Shown: positions 34,170-43,916, numbered from the stretch's first letter. The stretch: 64,000 bases of DNA from JAVBNA01 sp031551875 (GCA_031551875.1 JAVBNA010000001.1:1-64000), one strand, 5' to 3'. Notes: a model not told the origin generated them from the sequence alone. Translations and numbers: made by a program.

Positions 34170-34213
34170 GCCGCCTTGTGCGGTGATGGTAAACAAAGGA
34201 GGTGTACAAGACC

Positions 34214-36232
34214 ATGGCCAAGCGAGCCATGCTGAAGGTGGACATTTTCGGGCTTAAAAAAGACCGTAAGGCGGTTTTGGAAACCATTCAGCGCATGGGT
34301 GTGATTGAAGTGGCTCCCAGAGATCCGAAGTCCAGCGTTTTCAGCAGGACGGACACGGTCCCGATGGTCAGCCAGCTCGAGCGTCACATTCAAAGCACGG
34401 ACAGCGCTCTGACCGTGCTTGACAGCTATGACAAGGAAAAGACTTCTATGCTCAGTTCTCTCAGCGGGCGTGCGCTCATGAGCGTAGATGACTACGAGCA
34501 GTGCTCGTCCGAAAGCGATAAAACACTCAAAATTTGCTTAGAGATCATTGAGCTGGAACGAAAGATCAGCGAAAAAAAGGGTGAAATCGTGCGTGTGGAA
34601 AACCAGATCGCCGCACTGGAGCCCTGGAAAACGCTTGATGTGTCACAGCGCTTTAAGGGTACGGGGCAGACCAGGGCATTTATCGGTACTTTCCCCGCCG
34701 AGTGGACGCTCGAAGGAATCCTGACAAAGCTGGCAGAGCAGAATGCTGAGTTGCCTGTCCCATATGTGGAAGTGGTCAGCGTGTCCCGCGAGCAGACCTG
34801 TGTGTTTATACTGAGCTCTCAGGCTGACGCACCGGCGCTGGAAGAGGAGCTGCGCGGTATGGGGTTCTCCCGGCCGGCAACGCCGTCCAATGTTCCCCCC
34901 GCTGAAAAGCTGAAAATGCTGGAAGGCGATGTGAAATGTCTCAAGGAGGAAATCGAGAAGAGCAGAGAGGCCATTGTTGCCTATGCGGACAAGCGCTCCG
35001 CACTCAAGATGGAGCGGGATATTCTGGTCATGCGCCGGGACAAGTATGAGGTGATCGCCACGCTCAACCAGAGCCCGAAAACCTTTATGCTGTCCGGCTT
35101 TGTGCCTGCCGACTGTGAGGAAGAGCTGAACGGGGCTCTCGCAAAATTTGACTGTGTGGTTGAAACGCGGCCGCCGGGGGCGAAGGAAGAGGTGCCGGTG
35201 GCGCTTCGCAACAATCGTTTCAATTCTCCGACCGAGTCAGTGATTGAGATGTACAGTATGCCCTCCAAGACGGACGTCGACCCCGCGTCGGTGATGGCAA
35301 TCTTCTATTATATATTGTTCGGCATGATGCTGTCCGACGCTGCGTACGGGCTAATCGTTGTAGTTGGGTGCTTTTGGGCGTTACGCAAGTTCAAAAACAT
35401 GGAGCACGGGATGCGCAGAGCGCTGACCATGTTCATGTATTCGGGCATTGCGACCATTTTCTGGGGCATCATGTTTTCCAGCTATTTTGGGGACATCGTC
35501 ACCGTTGTCGCCAAAAACTTCTTCCATGCGAACGTAGTAATCCCGCCACTTTGGTTTGCGCCGCTCGATAATCCAATGCTTCTGCTCATGTTCTCCTTTT
35601 TGCTGGGCATTGTTCATCTCTTTACCGGTATGGGCGTTGCGCTCTATGAGAAGATCCGGGATAAGCAGTATAAGGATGCCTTTTTGGATGTCGGGCTGTG
35701 GATTCTGCTGGTGCTCAGCCTGATCCTATTGTTGCTGACCACCCAGATGTTTGCCGACATTGCACAGCTCGGGTTCATGCTGCCCTCATCCTGGGCGGGG
35801 CCGCTGGGGATCATCGCGCTGCTCAGTGCGCTGGGCATCATCCTGTTCGGCGGTCGGGACTCCCGAAATCCCTTCAAACGAATTCTCAAGGGGCTGTATT
35901 CCCTCTACAACATCACGGGCTATTTGAGCGACATACTGTCTTATTCGCGTCTGTTGGCGCTCGGACTTGCAACCGGTATCATTGCCTCGGTCATCAACAT
36001 GATGGCGGCCATGACGGCGGGCATGCCCTACGGCATCGGTGTGATTTTATTTACTGTAATATGCATTGGTGGGCACGCGCTCAATATTGCCATTAACCTG
36101 CTGGGCGCCTATGTGCACACCAACCGGTTGCAGTTTGTGGAATTCTTCGGCAAGTTTTATGAGGGCGGCGGACGCACGTTTGCCCCCTTCGCGGTCAAAA
36201 CAAAATATTATAAATTCAAGGAGGAAGAATAA
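34214..36232 (+). CDS. ntpI: V-type ATPase subunit I (membrane stator)
   Basis: The subunit-a homologue that forms the ion half-channels against the K ring and anchors the stator. The soluble N-terminal half (about 1-340) has coiled coils and is followed by a membrane domain with seven or so helices (for example PASVMAIFYYILFGMMLSDAAYG and SYSRLLALGLATGIIASVINMMA). The Arg expected to face the rotor glutamate is in SYSRLLALG. The length of about 672 is normal. The start is ATG 34214 after AGGAGG at 34197-34202. A GTG at 34202 is inside that site. Confidence 0.94.
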   Translation: MAKRAMLKVDIFGLKKDRKAVLETIQRMGVIEVAPRDPKSSVFSRTDTVPMVSQLERHIQSTDSALTVLDSYDKEKTSMLSSLSGRALMSVDDYEQCSSESDKTLKICLEIIELERKISEKKGEIVRVENQIAALEPWKTLDVSQRFKGTGQTRAFIGTFPAEWTLEGILTKLAEQNAELPVPYVEVVSVSREQTCVFILSSQADAPALEEELRGMGFSRPATPSNVPPAEKLKMLEGDVKCLKEEIEKSREAIVAYADKRSALKMERDILVMRRDKYEVIATLNQSPKTFMLSGFVPADCEEELNGALAKFDCVVETRPPGAKEEVPVALRNNRFNSPTESVIEMYSMPSKTDVDPASVMAIFYYILFGMMLSDAAYGLIVVVGCFWALRKFKNMEHGMRRALTMFMYSGIATIFWGIMFSSYFGDIVTVVAKNFFHANVVIPPLWFAPLDNPMLLLMFSFLLGIVHLFTGMGVALYEKIRDKQYKDAFLDVGLWILLVLSLILLLLTTQMFADIAQLGFMLPSSWAGPLGIIALLSALGIILFGGRDSRNPFKRILKGLYSLYNITGYLSDILSYSRLLALGLATGIIASVINMMAAMTAGMPYGIGVILFTVICIGGHALNIAINLLGAYVHTNRLQFVEFFGKFYEGGGRTFAPFAVKTKYYKFKEEE

Positions 36233-36234
36233 GT

Positions 36235-36717
36235 ATGGAAAGCTTAGGTATTGTATTTGCACTGTTGGGAGCGGCTCTCGCCGCACTTCTCGCGGGGATC
36301 GGGTCAGCGCTAGGCGTTGGCATGGCCGGTGAGGCGGCTGCGGGCGTTGTCACTGAGGACCCCTCCAAATTCGGTAAAGTGCTTCTGTTACAGCTTCTGC
36401 CCGGAACACAGGGCATTTATGGACTGCTGACTGCGGTCATGACACTGTCTCAAATCGGTATCCTCGGCGGCAACCCCAAAGTGACGCTTGTAAAAGGGCT
36501 TCTGCTGCTGGCTGCCTGCCTGCCCATCGCGATTGTGGGCTGGATTTCGGCCATCAGCCAGGGAAAAACCTCGGTGGCCGGTATCCATATGATTGCGAAA
36601 AACCCTGAGCAGAGCGGTAAGGGTATGATTTTCGCTGCCATGGTGGAAACCTACGCGGTGCTTGCGCTGCTGATTTCCATTCTGTCCATCGTCGGTGTCG
36701 GCGGGCTGGACATTTAA
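36235..36717 (+). CDS. ntpK: V-type ATPase subunit K (rotor ring, Na+-type)
   Basis: A 160-residue duplicated proteolipid with four membrane helices. Only the second hairpin keeps the ion-binding Glu, at about residue 138 in MVETYAVLALL. The residues that coordinate Na+ in Enterococcus hirae NtpK have counterparts here: Thr58 and Gln59 in LLPGTQG and Gln109 in AISQGK. This argues for Na+ rather than H+ translocation. GGAGGAA is placed before the ATG, two bases after ntpI. Confidence 0.95.
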   Translation: MESLGIVFALLGAALAALLAGIGSALGVGMAGEAAAGVVTEDPSKFGKVLLLQLLPGTQGIYGLLTAVMTLSQIGILGGNPKVTLVKGLLLLAACLPIAIVGWISAISQGKTSVAGIHMIAKNPEQSGKGMIFAAMVETYAVLALLISILSIVGVGGLDI

Positions 36718-36730
36718 TAGGGAGAACGAC

Positions 36731-37336
36731 ATGACAGGCCTTGAAAAAATAATTAAGCAAATTGAATCGGATGCCGAAGCAAAGGCAATGGACGTCCTCG
36801 GCAAGGCAAAGGAAGAAGCGGACGCTGTTTTGGACGCCGCGCGTAGGGAGGCCGAAGAGGCTCGCCGTACAATTCTTGAGGACGGCGAGGCGGCCTATTC
36901 CAATTTGACGGCGATGTCACAGTCGGCAACAAATCTGGAAATCCGGAAGGAAATGCTCCTCTTCAAGCAGGCCCTGATCGATGAAACCATTAAAGAGGCG
37001 CGTGAGTCGCTGTATGCGCTTCCGCTGACCGAATATTTCTCGATTCTCAAAAAGATCATTGTGCGCTATGCCCTGCCCAAAGGGGGCGAGGTCTGCCTGA
37101 ACGCCGAGGACGCCAAGCGCGTGCCCAAACTGTTTGAGCAGGAAGTAAACGACGCGCTGAGGGAAAAAGGCGGCAAACTAACCCTGTCCGGAGAGACGCG
37201 CCCCATCGACGGCGGGTTTGTGCTTCGTTACGGTGGCGTGGAGGAAAACTGTTCGTTTAAAGCCCTGTTTGAGGAGGTGCAGGAGCACCTGCAGGATCGG
37301 GTGCAGAGCGTGCTGTTTTCCGGCACCGCCGTATGA
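36731..37336 (+). CDS. ntpE: V-type ATPase subunit E (peripheral stalk)
   Basis: A 201-residue stator protein with a long N-terminal coiled coil (LEKIIKQIESDAEAKAMDVL) and a C-terminal globular part that binds the catalytic head. The start is ATG 36731 after AGGGAG. Longer in-frame sequence lies inside ntpK. It works with the G/H subunit at 33858. Confidence 0.92.
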   Translation: MTGLEKIIKQIESDAEAKAMDVLGKAKEEADAVLDAARREAEEARRTILEDGEAAYSNLTAMSQSATNLEIRKEMLLFKQALIDETIKEARESLYALPLTEYFSILKKIIVRYALPKGGEVCLNAEDAKRVPKLFEQEVNDALREKGGKLTLSGETRPIDGGFVLRYGGVEENCSFKALFEEVQEHLQDRVQSVLFSGTAV

Positions 37337-37376
37337 CACTGTGCCATATGACCGCAAAAAGGAGCGACCTTGAACC

Positions 37377-38339
37377 ATGAAAGATACAAATTTCGTATAT
37401 GCGGTTTCCCGCGTCCGATCACAGGAGCTGCGGCTGCTCAGCGTGCAGGACTTTGAACAGCTCCTGTCGATGAATTCCGTGGATGCCTGCCTGCGCCTGC
37501 TGAGGGACAAGGGCTGGGAAGAGGGGGAATCCGTAGAGGGCATGCTACGTGCGGAGACCGAAAAAACATGGTCCTTTATTACGGAAATCTGTGACGAGCG
37601 GGACGTGTTTGACATTTTGTTTTTGCGCAATGATTTTCACAACCTCAAAGCGCAGATCAAATCCACATTGACCGGCGCGCTGGATGAGGGGCTTTTTCTT
37701 GAACCCGCCGGTGTGGATCCTGCCCGTATTCGTGAGGCGGTCACCGAGAAGGAATTCGAGACTTTGCCGCCGTATATGGCGGCAGCGGCGAAAGAGGCTT
37801 TTGACGTACTGCTCAGCACACGCGACGGTCAGCTGTGTGACGTGATCCTAGATCGCGCGCAGATGGAGGCGGTCGCGCGCTTCGGCAGGGAGTCGGACTC
37901 TCGGTTCGTGGACGGATATGCTCAGCTGTATGTGGCGCTTTCCGACATTAAGATTGCTGTCCGCGCACAGATGACGGGCAAGACGCACGCCTTTTTGGAG
38001 CGCGCCCTGGCGCCCTGTGACCTGGTGGACGTGTCCAGATTGGCCACTGCCGCCACGGGCAGCCGGGACGGACTGCTTGAGGTTCTTGCACACTCCTCGT
38101 TTTCACAAGCGGCCGAGACATTTCGTGAGTCGCCGTCGGCGTTTGAAAAGTGGTGCGACGACAAAATCATTGACTATATACTGTCTGCGCGGTATATGCC
38201 CTTCGGGGTGGAGCCGCTATTTGCGTACATCCTCGCCCGGGAAAACGAGATCAAAATGATGCGCATTGTGCTGTCGGGCGTGTACAATGACCTTCCCAAA
38301 CAATCCATTCGAGAGAGGCTGAGGGATCTGTATGTATAA
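37377..38339 (+). CDS. ntpC: V-type ATPase subunit C (rotor collar, archaeal C / eukaryotic d)
   Basis: A 320-residue all-helical subunit of the C/AC39 family that caps the K ring and links it to the central shaft. Family features include FVYAVSRVRSQELRLLS at the N-terminus, the DVFDILFLRNDFHNLKAQIKS block and the C-terminal ENEIKMMRIVLSG. Its stop overlaps the start of the next gene by eight bases. Confidence 0.94.
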   Translation: MKDTNFVYAVSRVRSQELRLLSVQDFEQLLSMNSVDACLRLLRDKGWEEGESVEGMLRAETEKTWSFITEICDERDVFDILFLRNDFHNLKAQIKSTLTGALDEGLFLEPAGVDPARIREAVTEKEFETLPPYMAAAAKEAFDVLLSTRDGQLCDVILDRAQMEAVARFGRESDSRFVDGYAQLYVALSDIKIAVRAQMTGKTHAFLERALAPCDLVDVSRLATAATGSRDGLLEVLAHSSFSQAAETFRESPSAFEKWCDDKIIDYILSARYMPFGVEPLFAYILARENEIKMMRIVLSGVYNDLPKQSIRERLRDLYV

Positions 38340-38655
38340 AATCGGCGTGATCGGCGACCGTGACAGCGTATATGGATTTGCCGCGCTCGGGCTGGATATC
38401 TTCCCGGTGAAGGACAGTGCGGAGGCGGCTTCCCGCCTGCATCGCATGGCGGAAAACGAGTACGCCGTGATCTACATCACCGAGGCGGCGGCAACCGAGC
38501 TGGAACGGGACATTGACAGGTACCGGGCGTCGCGCCTGCCCGCGATCATTCTGATTCCGGGCATCTACGGCAACACCGGCAAGGGCATGTCAAGCGTGCG
38601 GAAGTCGGTGGAGCAGGCGGTCGGTTCAGACATTATCTTTGGCGGGCAGGGGTAG
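38332..38655 (+). CDS. ntpG: V-type ATPase subunit F (central shaft)
   Basis: A 107-residue Rossmann-like shaft subunit. It begins MYKIGVIGDRDSVYGFAALG, the family hallmark, and ends with a segment that contacts subunit D. It overlaps ntpC by eight bases. Confidence 0.92.
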   Translation: MYKIGVIGDRDSVYGFAALGLDIFPVKDSAEAASRLHRMAENEYAVIYITEAAATELERDIDRYRASRLPAIILIPGIYGNTGKGMSSVRKSVEQAVGSDIIFGGQG

Positions 38656-38709
38656 GCGCCCCGCCTGATTTGATATGCGATAAAATCAGTAAAGCAGGTG
38701 ACGAAGGAA

Positions 38710-40479
38710 ATGAGCAAGGGTACCATCACCAAAGTGGCCGGGCCGCTTGTCATCGCCGAGGGCATGAGGGACGCCAACATGTTTGACGTCGTGCGCGTCA
38801 GCGACGAGCGTCTGATCGGAGAGATCATTGAAATGCACGGCGACCGGGCCTCCATTCAGGTGTATGAAGAAACCTCGGGCCTCGGTCCGGGCGAACCGGT
38901 GGAATCGACTGGCGCGCCGCTGAGCGTTGAGCTTGGCCCGGGTCTGATCAGAAGTATATTTGACGGCATCCAGCGTCCGCTGGAGGAGATCATGCGCCGC
39001 ACGGGGCAGAACCTCAAGCGGGGCGTGGAAGTGCCGTCGCTCTCCAGAGAGAAAAAGTGGCATTTTGTACCCGCGATGCAGAAGGGGCAGAAGGTATGCG
39101 GCGGCGACATTCTGGGCACCGTCCAGGAGACCGCAATTGTCAGCCACAAGATTATGGCGCCTGCCGGAGTTGTCGGGACACTCAAGACGATTAATGAGGG
39201 CGACTACACGGTGGAGGACACCGTGGGCGTCATTGAAACCGAAAACGGGGGCACACAGAACGTGACCCTCATGCAGAAGTGGCCTGTGCGCGTGGGGCGC
39301 CCCTATAAACAGAAGCTGTCGCCCGACCGTCCGCTGATCACCGGTCAGCGCAACGTTGATGCGATGTTTCCGATTGCGTTGGGCGGCGTCGCAGCCATCC
39401 CCGGCCCGTTCGGAAGCGGCAAGACGGTTGTCCAGCATCAGCTGGCAAAATGGGCCGAGGCGGACATCGTCGTATATATCGGCTGCGGTGAACGCGGCAA
39501 CGAAATGACCGATGTGCTCAACGAATTCCCCGAGCTCAAGGATCCCAAGACGGGTCATTCCCTGATGGAGCGCACCGTGCTGATCGCCAACACCTCCGAC
39601 ATGCCGGTTGCGGCGCGTGAGGCCTCGATCTACACCGGCATCACCATCGCGGAGTACTTCCGCGACATGGGTTATTCGGTCGCTCTGATGGCCGACTCCA
39701 CCTCACGGTGGGCGGAGGCGCTGCGCGAAATGTCGGGGCGCCTGGAGGAGATGCCCGGCGAGGAGGGCTATCCGGCCTACCTGGCCAGCCGTCTGGCGCA
39801 GTTCTATGAGCGCGCGGGACGTGTGATCACGATTGGCTCGGACGGACGCGAGGGCGCACTGAGCGTCATCGGCGCGGTTTCCCCGCCCGGCGGCGACATC
39901 TCCGAGCCGGTTTCCCAGGCCACCCTGCGCATTGTGAAGGTGTTCTGGAGCCTTGATTCCGGCCTTGCCTACAAACGTCATTTTCCCGCCATCAACTGGC
40001 TTTCGAGCTATTCGCTCTATTCGGACAGCCTGGGTCATTGGTTTGACCAAAATATACACGACGACTGGACAAAATTCCGCGGACGAATCCTAAGCCTTTT
40101 GCAGGACGAGTCGGAACTTGAAGAGATTGTCAAGCTGGTCGGTATGGACGCGCTTTCGGCGCCTGACCGCCTCAAGCTGGAAGCGGCGCGCTCCATCCGC
40201 GAGGACTTCCTGCAGCAGGACGCCTTCCACGAGGATGACACCTACGCGCCGCCCGAAAAGCAGTGCTATATGATGCAGCTGGTGCTGGCTTATTATGACT
40301 ACGCGGCACAGGCGCTTGAAAAGGGCGTGGACATCGAGAAGCTGGTCAAGCTGGAGGTGCGCGAGAAGATCGGACGGTTTAAATACCATCCGTCCGAGAG
40401 CATCGTCCAGGAATACAACGACATTGTCAAGGCGCTGATGCAGGAGATCGAGAACGTGTCGGCAAAGGAGGACTTCTGA
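38710..40479 (+). CDS. ntpA: V-type ATPase catalytic subunit A
   Basis: The catalytic subunit, about 589 residues. The Walker A motif is GPFGSGKT near 235, the non-homologous bulge domain precedes it, and LMADSTSRWAEALRE is the Walker B region with the catalytic site. The start is ATG 38710, nine bases after AGGTGA. A GTG at 38698 would add four residues and lies in that site. Followed by ntpB after one base. Confidence 0.97.
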   Translation: MSKGTITKVAGPLVIAEGMRDANMFDVVRVSDERLIGEIIEMHGDRASIQVYEETSGLGPGEPVESTGAPLSVELGPGLIRSIFDGIQRPLEEIMRRTGQNLKRGVEVPSLSREKKWHFVPAMQKGQKVCGGDILGTVQETAIVSHKIMAPAGVVGTLKTINEGDYTVEDTVGVIETENGGTQNVTLMQKWPVRVGRPYKQKLSPDRPLITGQRNVDAMFPIALGGVAAIPGPFGSGKTVVQHQLAKWAEADIVVYIGCGERGNEMTDVLNEFPELKDPKTGHSLMERTVLIANTSDMPVAAREASIYTGITIAEYFRDMGYSVALMADSTSRWAEALREMSGRLEEMPGEEGYPAYLASRLAQFYERAGRVITIGSDGREGALSVIGAVSPPGGDISEPVSQATLRIVKVFWSLDSGLAYKRHFPAINWLSSYSLYSDSLGHWFDQNIHDDWTKFRGRILSLLQDESELEEIVKLVGMDALSAPDRLKLEAARSIREDFLQQDAFHEDDTYAPPEKQCYMMQLVLAYYDYAAQALEKGVDIEKLVKLEVREKIGRFKYHPSESIVQEYNDIVKALMQEIENVSAKEDF

Positions 40480-40480
40480 T

Positions 40481-41851
40481 ATGCCAAAAGAATATCGTAC
40501 CATAAAAGAAGTCGCCGGGCCGCTGATGCTCGTCGAGGGCGTGGAAAACGTCAAGTACAACGAGCTGGGTGAGATTGAGCTGTTCAGCGGAGAGCGACGG
40601 CGCTGCAAAGTTCTCGAAATTGACGGCGGAAACGCGCTGGTACAGTTGTTTGAGTCGTCGGCCGGCATTAACCTGGGCAACAGCAAGGTGCGTTTTCTGG
40701 GGCGCAGTATGGAGCTCGGGGTTTCGGAGGACATGCTCAGCCGCGTGTTTGACGGACTGGGACGCCCCATTGACGGCGGGCCGGATATCCTGCCCGATAA
40801 GCGTATTGACATCAACGGCATGCCTATGAACCCGGCGGCGCGCGACTACCCGTCCGAGTTTATCCAGACCGGAATCTCGGCCATCGACGGCCTCAACACG
40901 CTGGTGCGCGGACAGAAGCTGCCGATTTTCTCGGCGTCCGGCCTGCCGCACGCCAACCTTGCCGCGCAGATCGCACGGCAGTCCAAGGTGCGCGGCACCT
41001 CTGAGCCCTTTGCGGTGGTCTTTGCCGCCATGGGCATCACGTTTGAAGAGTCCAACTTTTTCATTGAAAGCTTCCGTGAAACCGGCGCGATTGACCGCAC
41101 GGTCATGTTCGTCAATCTGGCGAACGACCCTGCCATCGAGCGTATATCCACCCCGCGCATGGCGCTGACCGCGGCGGAATATCTCGCGTTTGAGAAAAAC
41201 ATGCACGTGCTGGTCATCATGACCGACATCACGAACTACGCCGACGCGCTGCGTGAGGTTTCGGCCGCCCGTAAAGAGGTGCCCGGACGGCGCGGGTATC
41301 CCGGCTATATGTACACCGACCTGGCGTCGCTTTATGAGCGCGCCGGACGTCTCAAGGGCAAGCCGGGTTCGATTACAATGATCCCGATCCTCACCATGCC
41401 CGAGGACGACAAAACCCACCCGATCCCCGACCTGACTGGATACATCACCGAAGGACAGATCATTTTGAGCCGCGAGCTTTACCGCAAAGGCGTGACCCCC
41501 CCGGTGGACGTGCTCCCGTCACTGTCCCGTCTCAAGGACAAGGGAATCGGCAAGGGCAAGACCCGTGCCGACCATTCGGGAACCATGAACCAGCTGTTTG
41601 CCGCCTACGCGCGCGGCAAGGACTGTAAAGAGCTCATGGTCATTCTGGGCGAAGCGGCACTGACCGACATTGACAAGCTGTACGCTCGGTTTTCCGACGC
41701 GTTTGAGGAGGAATACGTCTCCCAGGGGTATCACGCCAACCGCGACATTGAGCAGACGCTGGCGGTGGGCTGGAAGCTCCTGTCAATCCTTCCGCGCAGT
41801 GAGCTCAAGAGAATCCGCGACGAGTTCCTAGATGAGTATTACTATCAATAA
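40481..41851 (+). CDS. ntpB: V-type ATPase subunit B
   Basis: The non-catalytic head subunit of 456 residues. It has the F1-alpha/beta fold but a degenerate P-loop (FSASGLPHANLAAQIARQ), as is normal for B. The family block GYPGYMYTDLASLYERAG is present. AAGGAGGA precedes the ATG, inside the end of ntpA. Confidence 0.97.
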   Translation: MPKEYRTIKEVAGPLMLVEGVENVKYNELGEIELFSGERRRCKVLEIDGGNALVQLFESSAGINLGNSKVRFLGRSMELGVSEDMLSRVFDGLGRPIDGGPDILPDKRIDINGMPMNPAARDYPSEFIQTGISAIDGLNTLVRGQKLPIFSASGLPHANLAAQIARQSKVRGTSEPFAVVFAAMGITFEESNFFIESFRETGAIDRTVMFVNLANDPAIERISTPRMALTAAEYLAFEKNMHVLVIMTDITNYADALREVSAARKEVPGRRGYPGYMYTDLASLYERAGRLKGKPGSITMIPILTMPEDDKTHPIPDLTGYITEGQIILSRELYRKGVTPPVDVLPSLSRLKDKGIGKGKTRADHSGTMNQLFAAYARGKDCKELMVILGEAALTDIDKLYARFSDAFEEEYVSQGYHANRDIEQTLAVGWKLLSILPRSELKRIRDEFLDEYYYQ

Positions 41852-41886
41852 GGCTCTGAGATTTACTCGAAAGGGGGGACGCTTTC

Positions 41887-42546
41887 TTGGCATCAACCAC
41901 AGTCAATCCAACCCGGATGGAGCTGACCAAGCTCAAACGAAAGCTTGTCACCGCACGGCGCGGACATAAGCTTCTCAAGGATAAGCGCGACGAGCTGATG
42001 CGCCGGTTCCTCGACCTGGTGCGGGAAAATAAAGCGCTGCGCGAAAAGGTGGAGGCGGCTATCATTGCCGCCAATAAGAGCTTTGCGCTGGCGCGTGCCG
42101 GCATGCAGGATGAGGTGCTCGGCACCGCGTTGCTGGCGCCCAAGCAGGAGATTTCACTTGAGGCGGGCAGCAAAAACGTCATGAGCGTGGAAATCCCGGT
42201 TTTTGACATCAAAACCCGCACGCCCGACCCCAATGACATCTATTCCTACGGCTTTGCCTTCACCTCAATGGATCTGGACGCGGCCATTCTGGAGCTTTCG
42301 GAGATTTTGCCCGACATGCTGCGTCTGAGCGAATGCGAAAAGTCCTGTCAGCTTCTTGCGGAGGAAATTGAAAAGACACGCCGGAGAGTTAATGCGCTTG
42401 AGCATGTGATGATTCCCGATATGATCCAAAAGATCAAATTTATCTCCATGAAGCTGGACGAAAACGAACGCAGCACCCAAATCCGCCTGATGAAGGTCAA
42501 GGAAATGATGATTCAGGCCAGCATGAAGGAAAAAGCGCAGTCGTAG
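41887..42546 (+). CDS. ntpD: V-type ATPase subunit D (central shaft)
   Basis: A 219-residue long antiparallel coiled coil that turns inside the A3B3 head. The N-terminus reads NPTRMELTKLKRKLVTARRGHKLLKDKRDEL, a clear family signature. The start codon is TTG 41887 behind AAAGGGGGG. It is the last ATPase gene. The aquaporin gene follows with no terminator. Confidence 0.94.
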   Translation: MASTTVNPTRMELTKLKRKLVTARRGHKLLKDKRDELMRRFLDLVRENKALREKVEAAIIAANKSFALARAGMQDEVLGTALLAPKQEISLEAGSKNVMSVEIPVFDIKTRTPDPNDIYSYGFAFTSMDLDAAILELSEILPDMLRLSECEKSCQLLAEEIEKTRRRVNALEHVMIPDMIQKIKFISMKLDENERSTQIRLMKVKEMMIQASMKEKAQS

Positions 42547-42577
42547 ACTGCGTAAATAAAAAATGGAGGACAAAACT

Positions 42578-43258
42578 ATGAACAACGTAAAAAAATATGT
42601 GGCGGAATGTATCGGTACCCTGGTGCTTGTCTTTATGGGCTGCGGCAGCGCCGTGTTTCTCGGCTGTGCCCCGGAGGGCGGTCACCTCGCGGTTGCCCTG
42701 GCGTTTGGCTTGTCTATTGTCGCGATGGCCTATGTGATCGGGAACATTTCCGGCTGTCACATCAACCCGGCGGTCTCGCTGGCAATGCTTCTGAGCAAGA
42801 AGCTGAGCTTTCTTGATTTCATCGGCTATGTGATTGCACAGGTGGTCGGCGCGGTCGCGGGCGCGGGTCTGCTCAAGCTTCTTGTGGGCTTTGGCCTGAC
42901 CGACCAGACCGGCGCGCTCGGCGCCAACGGCATTGCGAATGCGGGCGGCACTGCCGGCGCAATCCTTGTGGAGGTTATCCTGACTTTCATCTTTATCTTC
43001 ACCATTCTGGGCGTAACCTCTGATGAGGGCAAGGGCAGCGTGGCCGGAATCGTGATCGGCCTGACCCTGACCTTCGTGCACATCGTCGGGATCCCGCTGA
43101 CCGGCACCTCGGTCAACCCAGCTCGCAGCATCGGCCCGGCGCTTCTGGCTGGCGGCGACGCGCTGGGAAATGTGTGGGTATTCATTCTGGCGCCGCTGGT
43201 GGGCGCCGCACTTGCAGCGGTCGTGTTTATGTTTATAAAAAACCGCAAGAAGGCATAA
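42578..43258 (+). CDS. Aquaporin of the MIP family
   Basis: A 226-residue channel with six membrane helices and two half-helices bearing NPA boxes: HINPAVSLA after helix 2 and SVNPARSIGPAL after helix 5. Length and the short loops resemble AqpZ-type water channels more than the longer glycerol facilitators, though substrate choice is inferred. The start is ATG 42578, eight bases after GGAGG. An ATG at 42563 overlaps that site. It trails the V-ATPase genes, so water or small-solute flux may be co-expressed with ion pumping. A strong terminator follows. Confidence 0.92.
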   Translation: MNNVKKYVAECIGTLVLVFMGCGSAVFLGCAPEGGHLAVALAFGLSIVAMAYVIGNISGCHINPAVSLAMLLSKKLSFLDFIGYVIAQVVGAVAGAGLLKLLVGFGLTDQTGALGANGIANAGGTAGAILVEVILTFIFIFTILGVTSDEGKGSVAGIVIGLTLTFVHIVGIPLTGTSVNPARSIGPALLAGGDALGNVWVFILAPLVGAALAAVVFMFIKNRKKA

Positions 43259-43265
43259 ACGATAC

Positions 43266-43307
43266 AAACCCCAGCCGAAAGACAAATTTGTCTTTCGGCT
43301 GGGGTTT
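43266..43307. terminator. Terminator after the aquaporin gene
   Basis: A perfect 42-base palindrome (43266-43286 with 43287-43307) with an A-rich left end and T-rich right end, a strong bidirectional terminator. Confidence 0.88.
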
Positions 43308-43365
43308 TATTGAATGTGCGTTTAAATATTGTATGATCAATATTTATATGAGTGGAGATGCAAAG

Positions 43366-43848
43366 ATGAAGTTAGTTGACAGATCTATGAAAATGTTCGA
43401 GTATTCGAAAATTCTATATGAAGAGTTAAATAAGTATAATATTTTTTATATTGTTGAAAATAATGATGATACTATTGAAATATGGTTTGATAAAGAAGCA
43501 AATTTTGGATGTATTATCGATTGTCTTTCTCTTCATGTAACACATTTAGATGGATCAGTCCTTTTTAATCTTGATGAAGGTTGGGAAACGGACATTGCTA
43601 TAATTCCATATGTTATGAAGCATATTTTGAGAATTATGTCTTATGATTTATATCAAATTGAAACATATAGATTTAAAAAGCGGTGTTCAGTTACCCAATA
43701 TTTATTAGTTGATAATGAAAGAATACCCTGTTCTAGTTTTACAATAATGCATATATTATTCTTTATTCCCTTGTTAAAAAAACAAAGAATAGAGAAACAT
43801 TACAGATACAATAAATCATTAAAAAAGCTGAGGTTTATTAATGAATAA
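43366..43848 (+). CDS. AT-rich orphan gene, unknown function
   Basis: About 160 residues, opening MKLVDRSMKMFEYSKILYEELNKYN. The sequence is rich in Lys, Ile, Tyr and Asn. No signal peptide or known motif was recognised, and one hydrophobic stretch (SFTIMHILFFIPLL) lies near the C-terminus. Its codon use is strikingly AT-rich compared with GC-rich neighbours on both sides, and it sits between two terminators, so it looks like a single-gene acquisition. The start chosen is ATG 43366, eight bases after GGAG. In-frame ATGs at 43333 and 43348 are alternatives. Confidence 0.6.
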   Translation: MKLVDRSMKMFEYSKILYEELNKYNIFYIVENNDDTIEIWFDKEANFGCIIDCLSLHVTHLDGSVLFNLDEGWETDIAIIPYVMKHILRIMSYDLYQIETYRFKKRCSVTQYLLVDNERIPCSSFTIMHILFFIPLLKKQRIEKHYRYNKSLKKLRFINE

Positions 43849-43880
43849 TTTTATCACAGTATAAGCATAATATTAAGAAA

Positions 43881-43914
43881 AAGGTCGGAAGAATTATTAC
43901 ATTCTTCCGACCTT
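43881..43914 (-). terminator. Terminator of the pseudokinase gene
   Basis: A perfect 14-bp stem (43881-43894 with 43901-43914), loop TATTAC, followed on the minus strand by a T-rich run. It may also stop the orphan gene from the left. Confidence 0.85.
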
Positions 43915-43916
43915 CC

